Positions 50,191-59,230 of a stretch of DNA of 64,000 bases are shown in pieces. A model generated the notes under the pieces. The model did not search any database. It was not told the origin of the DNA and worked only from the letters and a program-made list of their open reading frames with translations. The position numbers were made by a program, and so were the translations under genes. Source of the DNA: an uncultured Nocardioidaceae bacterium (GTDB lineage Bacteria > Actinomycetota > Actinomycetes > Propionibacteriales > Nocardioidaceae). Within the stretch, counting starts at the first letter, position 1. Each line of letters starts with the position of its first letter. The stretch lies in NCBI GenBank assembly GCA_902805855.1, contig CADCUJ010000059.1, forward strand, positions 1 to 64,000, written 5' to 3'.

Positions 50191-51641
50191 AGAAGCGTGC
50201 TCGCCGGGTCCTCGAGGATCGCGGCCACGTCGGCCAAGAAGCGGGAGCCCTTCTCACCGTCGACGATCCTGTGGTCGAAGGACAGCGCCAGCGTCGTGAC
50301 GTCGCGAGGCTTGATGCGGCCCTTGTGCACCCAGGGCTGCTTGCGCACTGCCCCGAAGCACAAGATCGCGGACTCGCCGGGGTTGATGATCGGGGTGCCC
50401 GCGTCGACACCGAAAACGCCCACGTTGGTGATCGTGAACGTCCCGCCGCTCATCTCGGCCGGCTGGGTACGACCCTCGCGTGCGGTCGCGGTCAGTGCGT
50501 TGATCGCCGAGCCCAGGTCGCGCAGCCCCATCTGGTCCGCGTCCTTGACGTTGGGGACCACCAGTCCCCTCGGTGTGGCGGCCGCGATGCCGAGGTTCAG
50601 ATAGCTCTTGTAGACGATCTCCTGCGTCGCTTCGTCCCAGGTCGCGTTGATCTCCGGAGTACGACGCGCGGCGAGGGCGACCGCCTTGGCCACGACCAGC
50701 AACGGCGAGACCCGGATCTCACGGAAGTCGCGATGCGACCTCAGCTTGGCGACGAACCTCATCGTCTTGGTGACGTCTACGCTCACCCACTCGGTGACGT
50801 GTGGTGCGGTGAACGCCGAGTCGACCATGGCTTGGGCCATCATCTTCCGGACACCCTTGATCGGCTCGCGGGTCTCGCGCTCCCCTGGGCGACGGACGCT
50901 GGGCTCGCTCACCGGAGTCGGCTCGGCCCTCTCGCTGGAGACGGCTGACGACACGGCTTCCACGTCGGCTCGGGTGATCGTCCCGTTCGGGCCACTCGGG
51001 GTGATCGTGGCCAGGTCGATGCCGAGGTCGCGAGCGAGCTTGCGCACCGGCGGCTTGGCCAGCACACTGCCGGCACCGGCGGTCGGCGCACCGTTGCCGC
51101 TCGGTGCGCTGCGTGCCGGGACCGCGGGCTCATCGGCCTCCTCCACCGGCTCGACCTGCTCCGGCTCGAGGCCGGGCGTGAAGGCTCCTTGAAGCTGCTC
51201 CTGGGCTACCTCTCCGGCCTGTGAGTGCGGGGTGGCGCTGCCCCTGCGCGGACGGCGCTTGGTGCCCGCCGCCCGGGGACCGTAGCCGACCAGGGTCTTG
51301 TGCTCGGGCTCCTCGGCGGCGTCCGGGCTCGTCCCGACGGGCTCGGACGTGGAAGCGCCGGCGTCCACTGCGCCCGGCGCGGCGTCTGCTTGCGCACCCG
51401 AGGCCGCTCCGGAGGAGACAGAGATGATCGGGGTGCCGACCGCAACCGTCTGTCCCTCCTCGGCGAGCAGCGCCTCGATCGTGCCGGCGTACGGCGAGGG
51501 GAGCTCGACCAACGACTTGGCTGTCTCGATCTCGACGACGATGTCGTTGACCTTGATCGTGTCGCCCACCTTGACCTTCCAGGTGACGATCTCGGCCTCC
51601 GTCAGTCCCTCCCCGACGTCGGGAAGCTTGTACTCAGCCAT
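50184..51641 (-). CDS. Dihydrolipoamide acyltransferase (E2) of a 2-oxoacid dehydrogenase complex
   Basis: 485-residue E2 core component. One lipoyl domain (residues 1-76) has the lipoylated Lys42 in EIETAKSLVELP. A long Pro/Ala/Glu linker follows, then an E1/E3-binding domain (VRKLARDLGIDLATITPSGP near 208) and the catalytic domain ending in LSFDHRIVDGEKGSRFLAD with the active-site His and Asp. With E1-alpha and E1-beta upstream it probably forms a branched-chain 2-oxoacid dehydrogenase, though a pyruvate complex cannot be excluded. No E3 gene is in the window. Confidence 0.94.
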   Translation of the reverse strand: MAEYKLPDVGEGLTEAEIVTWKVKVGDTIKVNDIVVEIETAKSLVELPSPYAGTIEALLAEEGQTVAVGTPIISVSSGAASGAQADAAPGAVDAGASTSEPVGTSPDAAEEPEHKTLVGYGPRAAGTKRRPRRGSATPHSQAGEVAQEQLQGAFTPGLEPEQVEPVEEADEPAVPARSAPSGNGAPTAGAGSVLAKPPVRKLARDLGIDLATITPSGPNGTITRADVEAVSSAVSSERAEPTPVSEPSVRRPGERETREPIKGVRKMMAQAMVDSAFTAPHVTEWVSVDVTKTMRFVAKLRSHRDFREIRVSPLLVVAKAVALAARRTPEINATWDEATQEIVYKSYLNLGIAAATPRGLVVPNVKDADQMGLRDLGSAINALTATAREGRTQPAEMSGGTFTITNVGVFGVDAGTPIINPGESAILCFGAVRKQPWVHKGRIKPRDVTTLALSFDHRIVDGEKGSRFLADVAAILEDPASTLLY

Positions 51642-51710
51642 GTGGTGTCTACTCCTCCTGCAAGTGGTCGCGGCGGGCTCCGGCCGGCCAGCTGGGCTCG
51701 ACCAGCCAGA

Positions 51711-52688
51711 TCAATAGGCGAACGAGCGGTCGACGGCGTCGAGGACCCGGTCGAGGTCGGGCAGCCACTCCTCTTCTATCCGGCTCGGCGGATACGGGGT
51801 GTCGAAGCCGCCGACCCGCAGCACCGGGGCCTCGAGCGCGTAGAAGCACTCCTCGGTGATCCGCGCGGCGACCTCGGACCCCATGCCGAGGTTGACGTGC
51901 GCCTCGTGCGTGACGACCGCGCGGCCGGTCTTGCGCACCGAGGCCAGCACCGGGTCCATGTCGAGCGGCGAGAGTGAACGCAGGTCGATCACCTCGATGC
52001 TGCGCCCCTCACCGGCGGCGGCCTCGGCGCTCTGCATGCAGGTCTTCACCATCGGCCCGTAGGCGAGCAGGGTCAGATCGCTGCCCTGGCGAACCACACG
52101 TGAGCCGAACAACGGCTCCGGTTCCCGACTCTCGTCGAGCTCTGCCTTGTCCGCGTGGTACTGCCGCTTCGGCTCGAGGAACACCACCGGGTCGTCGCAG
52201 GCGATGGCCTGCTGGATCATCCAGTAGCCGTCGACCGGGTTGGAGCAGGTGACCACCTTGAGGCCGGGCGTGTGCGCGAACTGCGCCTCAGGACTCTCGC
52301 TGTGGTGCTCCACGGCTCCGATGCCACCACCGAACGGGATCCGGATCACGATCGGCATCGGGACCTTGCCCTGGCTGCGGAAGTGGATCTTGGCGACCTG
52401 GCTGACGATCTGGTCGTACGCCGGGTAGACGAAGCCGTCGAACTGGATCTCGCAGACCGGTCGGTAGCCGCGCATCGCCAGTCCCACCGCGGTCCCGAGA
52501 ATTCCCGACTCGGCCAGTGGGGTGTCGATCACGCGGTCCTCGCCGAAGTCCTTCTGCAACCCGTCGGTGATCCGGAAGACGCCGCCGAGCTTGCCGACGT
52601 CCTCGCCCATGATGAGGACCTTCGGGTCGGCCTCCATGGCCGCGCGGAGTCCCGCGTTGAGGCCCTTGGCCAAGGTGATCTTCGTCAT
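51711..52688 (-). CDS. 2-oxoacid dehydrogenase E1 component, beta subunit
   Basis: 325-residue transketolase-like subunit that binds thiamine diphosphate together with the alpha subunit. TKITLAKGLNAGLRAAMEAD at the start, MGEDVGKLGGVFRITDGLQ, DTPLAESGILGTAVGLAMRG and the C-terminal VLRVGGFDTPYPPSRIEEEW are typical of BkdB/PdhB. ATG 52688 overlaps the E1-alpha stop (ATGA). A 69-base gap separates it from the E2 gene downstream. Confidence 0.95.
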   Translation of the reverse strand: MTKITLAKGLNAGLRAAMEADPKVLIMGEDVGKLGGVFRITDGLQKDFGEDRVIDTPLAESGILGTAVGLAMRGYRPVCEIQFDGFVYPAYDQIVSQVAKIHFRSQGKVPMPIVIRIPFGGGIGAVEHHSESPEAQFAHTPGLKVVTCSNPVDGYWMIQQAIACDDPVVFLEPKRQYHADKAELDESREPEPLFGSRVVRQGSDLTLLAYGPMVKTCMQSAEAAAGEGRSIEVIDLRSLSPLDMDPVLASVRKTGRAVVTHEAHVNLGMGSEVAARITEECFYALEAPVLRVGGFDTPYPPSRIEEEWLPDLDRVLDAVDRSFAY

Positions 52689-53884
52689 CGCGACAGCGCC
52701 CCCTCAGGTGCGGTCTCGAACGAGTCCAGGTAGGCCGCGAAGCCCTCCTTCTGTGCCGCGAGCTCGGGGGTCTGGTCGACGTACACCTGGTCGAAGACGC
52801 TCAACGGACTCGGCTCGGGGAGTGCCTTGCAGCCCTCGCGGAGGTGTTCGCCCAGCTTCTCGGCCTCGCCCTCGATGTCGGTGAAGAAGTCGTCGTCGAC
52901 GATGCCGTTGCGGGTGAGGTAGGCCCTGACCCGGGCGATCGGGTCCTTCAGCTTCCAGTGCTCGAGCTCGGAGGAGAGCCGGTAGCGGGTGGGGTCGTCG
53001 GTGGTGGTGTGCGCACCCATCCGGTAGGTGTAGGCCTCGACGAAGGTGGGCCCGCTTCCCTCACGGGCCCGCCGCAACGCTGCTTGGGTCACCGCGTAAC
53101 AGGCGAGCACGTCGTTGCCGTCGACGCGGATGCCCGGGAACCCGAAGCCCAGCGCCCGCTGGTAGAGCGGGATCCGGGACTGGCGCTCGATCGGCTCCGA
53201 GATCGCCCACTGGTTGTTCTGGCAGAAGAACACCACCGGGGCGTTGAAGACCGAGGAGAAGATGAACGACTCGTTCACGTCTCCCTGGCTGCTGGCGCCG
53301 TCTCCGAAGTAGGCCACGACGGCTCCGTCCCGCTCGGCGTCGCCGGTGCCGACGATCCCGTCGCGCTGCATCCCCATCGCGTAACCGACCGCGTGGAGGG
53401 TCTGTGCCCCGATCACGATCGTGTAGAGGCCGAAGTTCCCGTCGTTCGGGTTCCATCCGCCCTGGTCGACCCCGCGGAACAGCCCGAGCAGCCGGAGCGG
53501 GTCGATGTCGCGGCACCAGGCAACGCCGTGCTCGCGGTAGGTGGGGAAGACGAAGTCCTGCGGCAGGAGGGCGCGGCCGGAGCCGATCTGCGCCGCCTCC
53601 TGGCCGAGCAGCTGGGCCCAGATGCCGAGCTCGCCGTGCCGCTGCAGCGCGGTGGCCTCGGTGTCGATGCGGCGGGTGAGCACCATGTCCCGGTAGAAGC
53701 CCTTGATGGCCTCGTCCTCGTCGTCGCCCAGGTCGAGAGCGAACTCCGGGTGCTCGACGCGCTCACCCTCAGGACTGAGCAGCTGGACCAGCTCGGGGCC
53801 GCCGTGGACCTGGGACGGCCCGAACGCCTCGACCAGGTCGGGCCCGATGGCCCCGGCTCTGGGAAGGGGTGGGTTCTCGCTCAA
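52685..53884 (-). CDS. 2-oxoacid dehydrogenase E1 component, alpha subunit
   Basis: About 399-residue thiamine-diphosphate enzyme subunit. The cofactor motif runs from YFGDGASSQGDVNESF to FFCQNN near residue 205; the phosphorylation-loop-like TYRMGAHTTTDDPTRY lies near 300. The start is TTG 53884, chosen because AAGGAG lies five bases upstream and the protein then begins as in homologues; a much longer open frame to 54256 is not coding. It decarboxylates the 2-oxoacid and loads E2. Divergent from the SRPBCC gene. Confidence 0.93.
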   Translation of the reverse strand: MSENPPLPRAGAIGPDLVEAFGPSQVHGGPELVQLLSPEGERVEHPEFALDLGDDEDEAIKGFYRDMVLTRRIDTEATALQRHGELGIWAQLLGQEAAQIGSGRALLPQDFVFPTYREHGVAWCRDIDPLRLLGLFRGVDQGGWNPNDGNFGLYTIVIGAQTLHAVGYAMGMQRDGIVGTGDAERDGAVVAYFGDGASSQGDVNESFIFSSVFNAPVVFFCQNNQWAISEPIERQSRIPLYQRALGFGFPGIRVDGNDVLACYAVTQAALRRAREGSGPTFVEAYTYRMGAHTTTDDPTRYRLSSELEHWKLKDPIARVRAYLTRNGIVDDDFFTDIEGEAEKLGEHLREGCKALPEPSPLSVFDQVYVDQTPELAAQKEGFAAYLDSFETAPEGALSR

Positions 53885-54070
53885 CTGCACTCCTTGGGTC
53901 GTCGGTGCTCGGGTTCTCCGGCACCGGCTGGGAGCCTGCGGCCCGAGTGACACGCGCGGGTTGGTGCGCTGCGCCGCAGCGAGTCGCTGCTGTGCTTGTG
54001 ACCGCTGACACACCGGTCCTGGTGCCCAAGGTACCGGCCGGGCGCCGGGGGTGGCTAATCGGGCGAGGGC

Positions 54071-54076
54071 TACGGT
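54071..54076 (+). promoter_or_regulatory. -10 element TACGGT, leaderless start of the SRPBCC gene
   Basis: TACGGT ends seven bases before ATG 54084, with no ribosome-binding site between them; a leaderless transcript is likely. Confidence 0.45.
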
Positions 54077-54083
54077 GGCGGCC

Positions 54084-54560
54084 ATGACCGACAAGCTCGT
54101 CAGCGAAAGTACGACGATCAGCGCGCCGCCAACGGTGGTCTTCTCCATCGTCGCGGACCCCCGACAGCACCCCCGGATCGACGGCTCTGGGTCGGTCCGC
54201 GACACGGTCCAGGGACCGAAGCGCCTGTCCCAGGGAGCCACCTTCGGCGTCAGCATGAAGCTGTTCGGTCTGCCCTACAAGATCTCGAACCGGGTGGTGG
54301 AGTTCGAGGAGGATCGACTGATCGCCTGGCGGCACTTCGGCGGGCATCGCTGGCGTTACCGGCTGGAACCGGTCGCCGGGGGCACCCGGGTGACCGAGTC
54401 GTTCGACTACACCCGCCACGGCGCGATCTCGAGCGCGGTCATCACCGGACTCCGCTTCCCGCAGCGGAACCGTCACGGGATCACTGCGACGCTGGCCCGG
54501 CTGAAGAGCGCCGCCGAGGCGGACGCGGCGGCCGCGATGGAGCGCGACCAGCGAGCCTGA
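54084..54560 (+). CDS. SRPBCC family protein (polyketide cyclase/START-like)
   Basis: 158-residue helix-grip protein. TTISAPPTVVFSIVADPRQH at the N-terminus is typical of actinobacterial SRPBCC proteins, followed by an antiparallel sheet (RLIAWRHFGGHRWRYRLEPV) and a long C-terminal helix. These proteins bind hydrophobic ligands, often lipids; function is unknown. It is convergent with the fructosamine-kinase-like gene. Confidence 0.88.
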   Translation: MTDKLVSESTTISAPPTVVFSIVADPRQHPRIDGSGSVRDTVQGPKRLSQGATFGVSMKLFGLPYKISNRVVEFEEDRLIAWRHFGGHRWRYRLEPVAGGTRVTESFDYTRHGAISSAVITGLRFPQRNRHGITATLARLKSAAEADAAAAMERDQRA

Positions 54561-54596
54561 CGGGCGCCGCTGCTCCAGTCGCAGGATCCGGTCGAG

Positions 54597-55463
54597 TCAG
54601 AGCAGGGAGCGGGCAGCCGCACCGGCCCGCGCGCCGTACCCACCTCCGAAGTGGCAGGCATGCACGAGCAATGGGAAGAGCTGGTGCAGCGCCACCCGGT
54701 CCTCCCACCCCTCCGCGAGCGGGGTGAGCTCCTGGTAGGCGTCCAGCACCCGGGACAGGTGCGGCAGCCCGAACAGGGTCAGCATCGCCAGGTCGGTCTC
54801 CCGGTGTCCGCCGTGCGCCGCCGGGTCGACCAGCCAGACACGGCCGTCGCGCGCCCACACCACGTTGCCGGCCCACAGGTCACCGTGCAGCGTCGACGGC
54901 GGCTCGTCAGGGCCGGCGAGCTCGACGATCCTGCGCACCACCGACTCGACGGCGGCTGCGTCCTCGGCCGAGATCGACGACCGGTCCCGCGCCAGCTTGA
55001 GGTAGGGCAGGATCCGTCGGGTGGCGAAGAACTGCGGCCAGCTCTCGGCGGCACGGTTCGGCATCGGCAGGATGCCGATGAAACCGTCGGCTCCCGAGTC
55101 GGTTCCGAAGACGGCTGGGGAGCACTGGTGAGTCACCGCCAGCGCCCGCCCGAAGGCCTCGGCCGCCTCGGCGCCGGGCCGCCCCGCCTCCACCCAGGTG
55201 AGGATCAGGCAGTCCTGTTCGACGGCGAGCACGTCGGGAACGCCCGCGCCTCGGGTGGACGCCAGCCAGCGCAGCCCTCGCGCCTCGCTGGGGAAGAAGT
55301 CGGCGGGTGCCTGGGCCCGCGTCTTGATCAACGCCGAGGCCCCGTCGGACAGACGCAACCTGGTGGCCGTGCAGATGCTTCCACCAGACACTGGTGCGGT
55401 CGCCACCACCGCGCTCCCGAGCAGCGCCTCGGCTCGCCTCGCCACCGTTCCCGCGCGCGCCAT
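54597..55463 (-). CDS. Fructosamine/ketosamine-3-kinase family protein
   Basis: 288-residue protein kinase-fold enzyme. The catalytic loop [14 protein letters not shown] near residue 195 and [19 protein letters not shown] just after it are diagnostic of fructosamine-3-kinase homologues, which phosphorylate sugar residues attached to protein amines so that they detach (deglycation). ATG 55463 is one base after the stop of the phosphatase gene upstream. A pairing of bacterial FN3K homologues with low-molecular-weight phosphatases is known, supporting a shared deglycation role. Confidence 0.9.
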   Translation of the reverse strand: MARAGTVARRAEALLGSAVVATAPVSGGSICTATRLRLSDGASALIKTRAQAPADFFPSEARGLRWLASTRGAGVPDVLAVEQDCLILTWVEAGRPGAEAAEAFGRALAVTHQCSPAVFGTDSGADGFIGILPMPNRAAESWPQFFATRRILPYLKLARDRSSISAEDAAAVESVVRRIVELAGPDEPPSTLHGDLWAGNVVWARDGRVWLVDPAAHGGHRETDLAMLTLFGLPHLSRVLDAYQELTPLAEGWEDRVALHQLFPLLVHACHFGGGYGARAGAAARSLL

Positions 55464-55464
55464 C

Positions 55465-56001
55465 TCAGTCCTCGCGCAGCCGCGCAGGAAGCAGACCGAC
55501 GAGCTCGCGGGCGGTCCGCTCGACCATCGCCAGCACGGGTTCGAACCCTTCCTCTCCGCCGAAGTACGGGTCCGGGACGTCACGGTCAGCCTCGTCGGCG
55601 CCCGGGTCGAAGTCGCGGAACATCCGCAACCGGCTGGCATCGAGGTCGTCCGGCACGTGCATCGCGGTGATGTCGGCGTGGTTCGACGCGTCCATGGCAA
55701 GCACCAGGTCGCATCCGTCGTACCAGGCGGGCGCGTACTGCTTGGCCCGGTGTCGCGACGGGTCGTAACCGTGGGCGGAGAGCACGTCCGCGGCGCGCGG
55801 GTCCATCGGGTTCCCGACGTGCCAGTCGCCGGTGCCGGCGCTGACCACCTCGACACGCTCAGAAAGTCCCGCGCGCGCGAGCCGGTCGCTGAGCACGACC
55901 TCGGCGATCGGGGAGCGACAGATGTTGCCGAGGCAGACCACGGCGATGCGGTACGTCGACCCGTCCGTGCGCCGAGGGGGGAGCACTGCCTTCGAGCTCA
56001 C
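55465..56001 (-). CDS. Low-molecular-weight protein-tyrosine-phosphatase family protein
   Basis: 178-residue phosphatase with the active-site loop [10 protein letters not shown] (Cys23, Arg29; CX5R) and the general-acid motif [13 protein letters not shown] near residue 140. In M. tuberculosis such enzymes are secreted (PtpA), but no signal is visible here. Its position, directly before the fructosamine-kinase homologue, suggests it may act on phosphorylated sugar adducts rather than on phosphotyrosine. The GTG at 56001 is taken as start. Confidence 0.93.
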   Translation of the reverse strand: MSSKAVLPPRRTDGSTYRIAVVCLGNICRSPIAEVVLSDRLARAGLSERVEVVSAGTGDWHVGNPMDPRAADVLSAHGYDPSRHRAKQYAPAWYDGCDLVLAMDASNHADITAMHVPDDLDASRLRMFRDFDPGADEADRDVPDPYFGGEEGFEPVLAMVERTARELVGLLPARLRED

Positions 56002-56037
56002 GCCGCCGATACTGCCAGAACGCGTGGAGGCGCCTGC

Positions 56038-56988
56038 TCAGGCGAGGTGAGGTGGCTCCACGACGAGGTGCTCCCGCCGGGCGGACTGCGCGAGCACGAT
56101 CCCGGCCACCACGGCGGCTCCGCCGATCAGGGCGACCACGTCCAGGCGCTCGAAGAACCAGACCCAGCCCAGTGCGCTGACCCCGACCGGTTCCAGCATC
56201 GCGACCATGGTCACCGTGGTGGCCCGCAGGTGACGCAGTGCGAAGAGCTCGACGCCGAACGGCAGCAGGGTGCCGAGCACGACGATCCAGGCCAGCAGCA
56301 CCCACACCGGGACCTGATGGCTTCCCAGCGCCCCGAGCAGCGAGGTCGGCTCACGCAGCAGCTCCACCGGGACGCGGGTCACCGGCACCACCAGGTTCAG
56401 TGCGACCGTCGCCACCAGGAAGGACCACACGATCACCCGCAGCGGGTCCAGGGCCGCGACCCCGTGCTCGCCGACGAGGAAGTAGGTCGCGAAGCATCCC
56501 GCGGCGGCGAAGCCGGCGACGATACCGACCGTGTCGAACCTGGCACCCTGCCAGATCCCGGTGGCTGCGGCGAGCCCCAGAGTGGCAAGGCCGAGACCGA
56601 CCCACATCCGGTTGCGAACGGCCTCCTTCTGCACCAGCCGGACCCACAGCGCCACCAGGATCGGCGCCTGGTACTCCAGCAGCAGCGCCATCCCGACGGG
56701 AAGCCGGTCGATCGCGACGAAGTAGGTCCACTGCAAGGCGGCGACCCCGACCAGGCCGTGGACCAGCATCAAGACGCCCAGCCGCCCGGTCGGCGGTCGC
56801 AGTGCCTCCCGCCGGAACAGCGCCGTCACCAGCACCAGGACGACCAAGGTCCCGGTGACGCGGACGGTCGTCAACGGGGCAGGGTCGACACCGGCGCGCA
56901 GTGCCACCCGGGACACCCCGGCGTTCACGATGAACAGCGACGCTCCGGTCGCCACCAGGGCGAAGCCGAGCGCGGGGTTGCGGCGCAT
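56038..56988 (-). CDS. EamA/DMT-superfamily transporter
   Basis: 316-residue inner-membrane protein with about ten transmembrane helices in two EamA repeats. [20 protein letters not shown] ends the first repeat, and [20 protein letters not shown] is the equivalent segment of the second. Members export amino acids, purines or other metabolites; the substrate is unknown. It is divergent from the hisC-like aminotransferase, 69 bases apart. Confidence 0.92.
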   Translation of the reverse strand: MRRNPALGFALVATGASLFIVNAGVSRVALRAGVDPAPLTTVRVTGTLVVLVLVTALFRREALRPPTGRLGVLMLVHGLVGVAALQWTYFVAIDRLPVGMALLLEYQAPILVALWVRLVQKEAVRNRMWVGLGLATLGLAAATGIWQGARFDTVGIVAGFAAAGCFATYFLVGEHGVAALDPLRVIVWSFLVATVALNLVVPVTRVPVELLREPTSLLGALGSHQVPVWVLLAWIVVLGTLLPFGVELFALRHLRATTVTMVAMLEPVGVSALGWVWFFERLDVVALIGGAAVVAGIVLAQSARREHLVVEPPHLA

Positions 56989-57044
56989 CGCAGAAGTGTA
57001 AGAGGTAGGCCCGCAGCTGCCCCTGTCGGTACGACGGCGGTGAT

Positions 57045-57050
57045 TAGGGT
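57045..57050 (+). promoter_or_regulatory. -10 element TAGGGT, leaderless start of the HisC-like gene
   Basis: TAGGGT ends seven bases before ATG 57058 without a ribosome-binding site, as in the other leaderless genes of this window. Confidence 0.45.
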
Positions 57051-57057
57051 GAGCGGC

Positions 57058-58146
57058 ATGACATCGACGCAGCCGAGCACCCCTGCGATTCGCTCAGCCA
57101 TCGCGGACATCCCTGCCTACGTGCCCGGCAGGCCGCCGGCCGTGCGCGCGGGTGTGTCGACCTACAAGCTGTCGTCGAACGAGAACCCGTACCCGCCGCT
57201 TCCCGGCGTCCTGGAGGCGGCGGCAAGGGCAGCCGAGGTGATGAACCGCTACCCGGACATGGGATGCACCGCGCTGTACCAGGCGCTCAGTGAGCGGCTC
57301 CAGGTTCCCACCACCCAGCTGGCGGCGGGGCCCGGCTCGGTGGCGGCGCTCTACCACCTCCTGCAGGCGTTCTGCGAGAGCGGCGACGAGGTCGTCTACG
57401 CCTGGCGCTCGTTCGAGGCCTACCCGATCGCGGTCGCGGTGACCGGTGCCACCTCGGTGCGGGTGCCGCTCGACGCGGAGGCACGCCATGACCTCGACGC
57501 GATGGGCGAGGCGATCACCGACCGCACCAAGGTGGTGGTCGTGTGCACCCCGAACAACCCCACCGGGCCGGCGATCGGTCGCCGCGAGCTGGAGACGTTC
57601 CTCGACCGGGTGCCGTCACACGTGCTCGTGGTCGTCGATGAGGCGTATCGAGAGTTTGTCCGGATCGACGATCCGCTGGACGCGGTCGACTTCGTGGCCG
57701 ACCGGCCCAACGTCGCGGCGATGCGCACCTTCGCCAAGGCCTACGGGCTCGCGGGGTTCCGAGTCGGCTATGTCGTGGCGCCCGAACCGGTCGCTGCGGC
57801 GGTACGCGCGTGCTCGCTGCCCTTCGGCGTCTCCTCCATCGCCCAGGCCGCGGCGGTCGCCTCGCTGGATCATGAGCCCGAGCTGTTGAAGCGGGTCGAC
57901 GCGCTGGTCACCGAGCGGGAGAGAGTGGTGGCGGCGCTGCGCGGACAGGGCTGGCCGGTGCCCGACGCCCAGGGCAACTTCGTCTGGCTGCCCGCCGGCG
58001 GACACACCGCCGAGTTCGCGGCCGCCGCCGACCAGGCCGGGGTCATGGTGCGCCCGTTCGGGGACGAGGGAGCGCGGGTCAGCATCGGCGAGGAGGCCGG
58101 GAACGACGTGTTCCTCTCCGTCGCCTCCCGGTTCGCAACCCGGTGA
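57058..58146 (+). CDS. Histidinol-phosphate/aromatic amino acid aminotransferase
   Basis: 362-residue class I/II PLP aminotransferase of the HisC/Pat group. [15 protein letters not shown] near residue 36, [13 protein letters not shown] near 163, [11 protein letters not shown] near 190, and [15 protein letters not shown] near 223 with the PLP-binding Lys are all present. It is not next to other his genes, so the second, aromatic-type (Pat) copy is at least as likely as the biosynthetic HisC. ATG 57058 follows a -10 at leaderless distance. Confidence 0.9.
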   Translation: MTSTQPSTPAIRSAIADIPAYVPGRPPAVRAGVSTYKLSSNENPYPPLPGVLEAAARAAEVMNRYPDMGCTALYQALSERLQVPTTQLAAGPGSVAALYHLLQAFCESGDEVVYAWRSFEAYPIAVAVTGATSVRVPLDAEARHDLDAMGEAITDRTKVVVVCTPNNPTGPAIGRRELETFLDRVPSHVLVVVDEAYREFVRIDDPLDAVDFVADRPNVAAMRTFAKAYGLAGFRVGYVVAPEPVAAAVRACSLPFGVSSIAQAAAVASLDHEPELLKRVDALVTERERVVAALRGQGWPVPDAQGNFVWLPAGGHTAEFAAAADQAGVMVRPFGDEGARVSIGEEAGNDVFLSVASRFATR

Positions 58147-58149
58147 CGA

Positions 58150-58155
58150 TAGGCT
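58150..58155 (+). promoter_or_regulatory. -10 element TAGGCT, leaderless start of the GlsB-like gene
   Basis: TAGGCT begins four bases after the end of the aminotransferase gene and ends seven bases before ATG 58163, with no ribosome-binding site, so the gene likely has its own leaderless transcript. Confidence 0.45.
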
Positions 58156-58162
58156 CAGGCGC

Positions 58163-58444
58163 ATGGAAACCGGCAGCGTCTTCACCGCCATCCTGGCCGG
58201 CATCGTCTTGGGCATCCTGGGCCGACTGATCATCCCGGGTCGACAGGCGATCGGCTGGATCCTCACGTTCACCCTCGGGATCGTCGGAGCCTTCATCGGT
58301 GGCTTCCTGGCCGAAGGACTGGACCTCGATGTGTGGTGGCAGGTCTTCCTGGTCCAGCTCGCCGTGGCCGCCGTACTCGTGTTGCTGGCTTCGGCGTTGA
58401 TGCGCTCGAGCGCCCAGAACCGGAAGCCCACCCCCAAGCGCTGA
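58163..58444 (+). CDS. GlsB/YeaQ/YmgE family stress-response membrane protein
   Basis: 93-residue protein with three transmembrane helices. GLxxG-type motifs (GIVLGILGRLIIPGRQAIGW, then TLGIVGAFIGGFL) are the transglycosylase-associated family signature, although the family has no proven transglycosylase activity. Probably involved in envelope stress. It lies immediately before the MprA-like regulator, whose MprA-box-like repeat follows 23 bases after its stop. Confidence 0.9.
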   Translation: METGSVFTAILAGIVLGILGRLIIPGRQAIGWILTFTLGIVGAFIGGFLAEGLDLDVWWQVFLVQLAVAAVLVLLASALMRSSAQNRKPTPKR

Positions 58445-58466
58445 GGTCTCCGGCCAGGGTGGCGCT

Positions 58467-58485
58467 CTAAGGCGCATCTCAGGGT
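58467..58485 (+). promoter_or_regulatory. MprA-box-like direct repeat before the response-regulator gene
   Basis: CTAAGGCG, CAT, CTCAGGGT form two 8-bp direct repeats with a 3-bp spacer, the layout of mycobacterial MprA boxes. The same layout occurs before htrA (60662-60680). Autoregulation is inferred. Confidence 0.5.
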
Positions 58486-58504
58486 GAGGTGGCACGCTAG
58501 GAGC

Positions 58505-59230
58505 GTGCCCCCAAGCGTCAGTGACGACCCAGCCGCGAGCACACGCCACGTCCTGGTCGTCGACGACGACCGCGCGGTGCGCGAGTCCCTGCGACGATCG
58601 CTGGAGTTCAACGGCTACTCGGTAGGACTCGCCGGCGACGGCGCCGAGGCCCTGGCGAGCATCGGCAGCACACCGCCGGACGCTCTGGTCATCGACGTGA
58701 TGATGCCGCGCCTCGACGGGATCGAGACGACCAGGGCGCTACGTGCAGCGGGCAACGACCTGCCGATCCTGGTGCTCACCGCACGCGACTCGGTCGGGGA
58801 CCGGGTCGAGGGGCTCGACGCCGGCGCGGATGACTACCTGACCAAGCCGTTCGCGCTCGAGGAGCTGCTGGCCCGCCTGCGTGCGATGCTCCGGCGCACG
58901 CACGTCGCGCCCGGCGAGGCGCAGGACGAGGAGGTCTTGTCGTTCGCCGACCTGTCCTTGGACCCCGCCACGCGCGACGTGCGCCGCGGTGACCGGTCGA
59001 TCGACCTCACCCGCACCGAGTTCGCGCTGCTCGAGATGTTCCTGCGCCGGCCCAAGCGGGTGCTGGACCGTTCCTTCATCTTGGAGGAGGTCTGGGGCTA
59101 CGACTTCCCGACCACCGCGAACTCACTCGAGGTCTACGTCGGCTATCTGCGTCGCAAGACCGAGGCCGACGGGGAGCCGCGGCTGATCCACACAGTGCGC
59201 GGAATCGGTTACGTGCTCAAGGCCGGCTGA
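58505..59230 (+). CDS. OmpR-family response regulator, MprA-like
   Basis: 241-residue two-component regulator. Receiver domain: acidic DDD at residues 20-22, phosphoacceptor Asp64 in [11 protein letters not shown], and Lys in [11 protein letters not shown]. The C-terminal winged helix has [20 protein letters not shown] and the family-typical ending [14 protein letters not shown] 58505 is preferred; an in-frame GTG at 58484 is possible. The stop overlaps the kinase start. Order regulator-kinase-HtrA matches the mprA-mprB-pepD locus of mycobacteria, which answers to envelope stress. Confidence 0.93.
   Translation: MPPSVSDDPAASTRHVLVVDDDRAVRESLRRSLEFNGYSVGLAGDGAEALASIGSTPPDALVIDVMMPRLDGIETTRALRAAGNDLPILVLTARDSVGDRVEGLDAGADDYLTKPFALEELLARLRAMLRRTHVAPGEAQDEEVLSFADLSLDPATRDVRRGDRSIDLTRTEFALLEMFLRRPKRVLDRSFILEEVWGYDFPTTANSLEVYVGYLRRKTEADGEPRLIHTVRGIGYVLKAG

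Noticed and set aside
55198..58146. 982-codon plus-strand open frame ending with the aminotransferase
   Set aside because: Its first 620 codons are antisense to the kinase, phosphatase and EamA genes; only the part from 57058 is coding.
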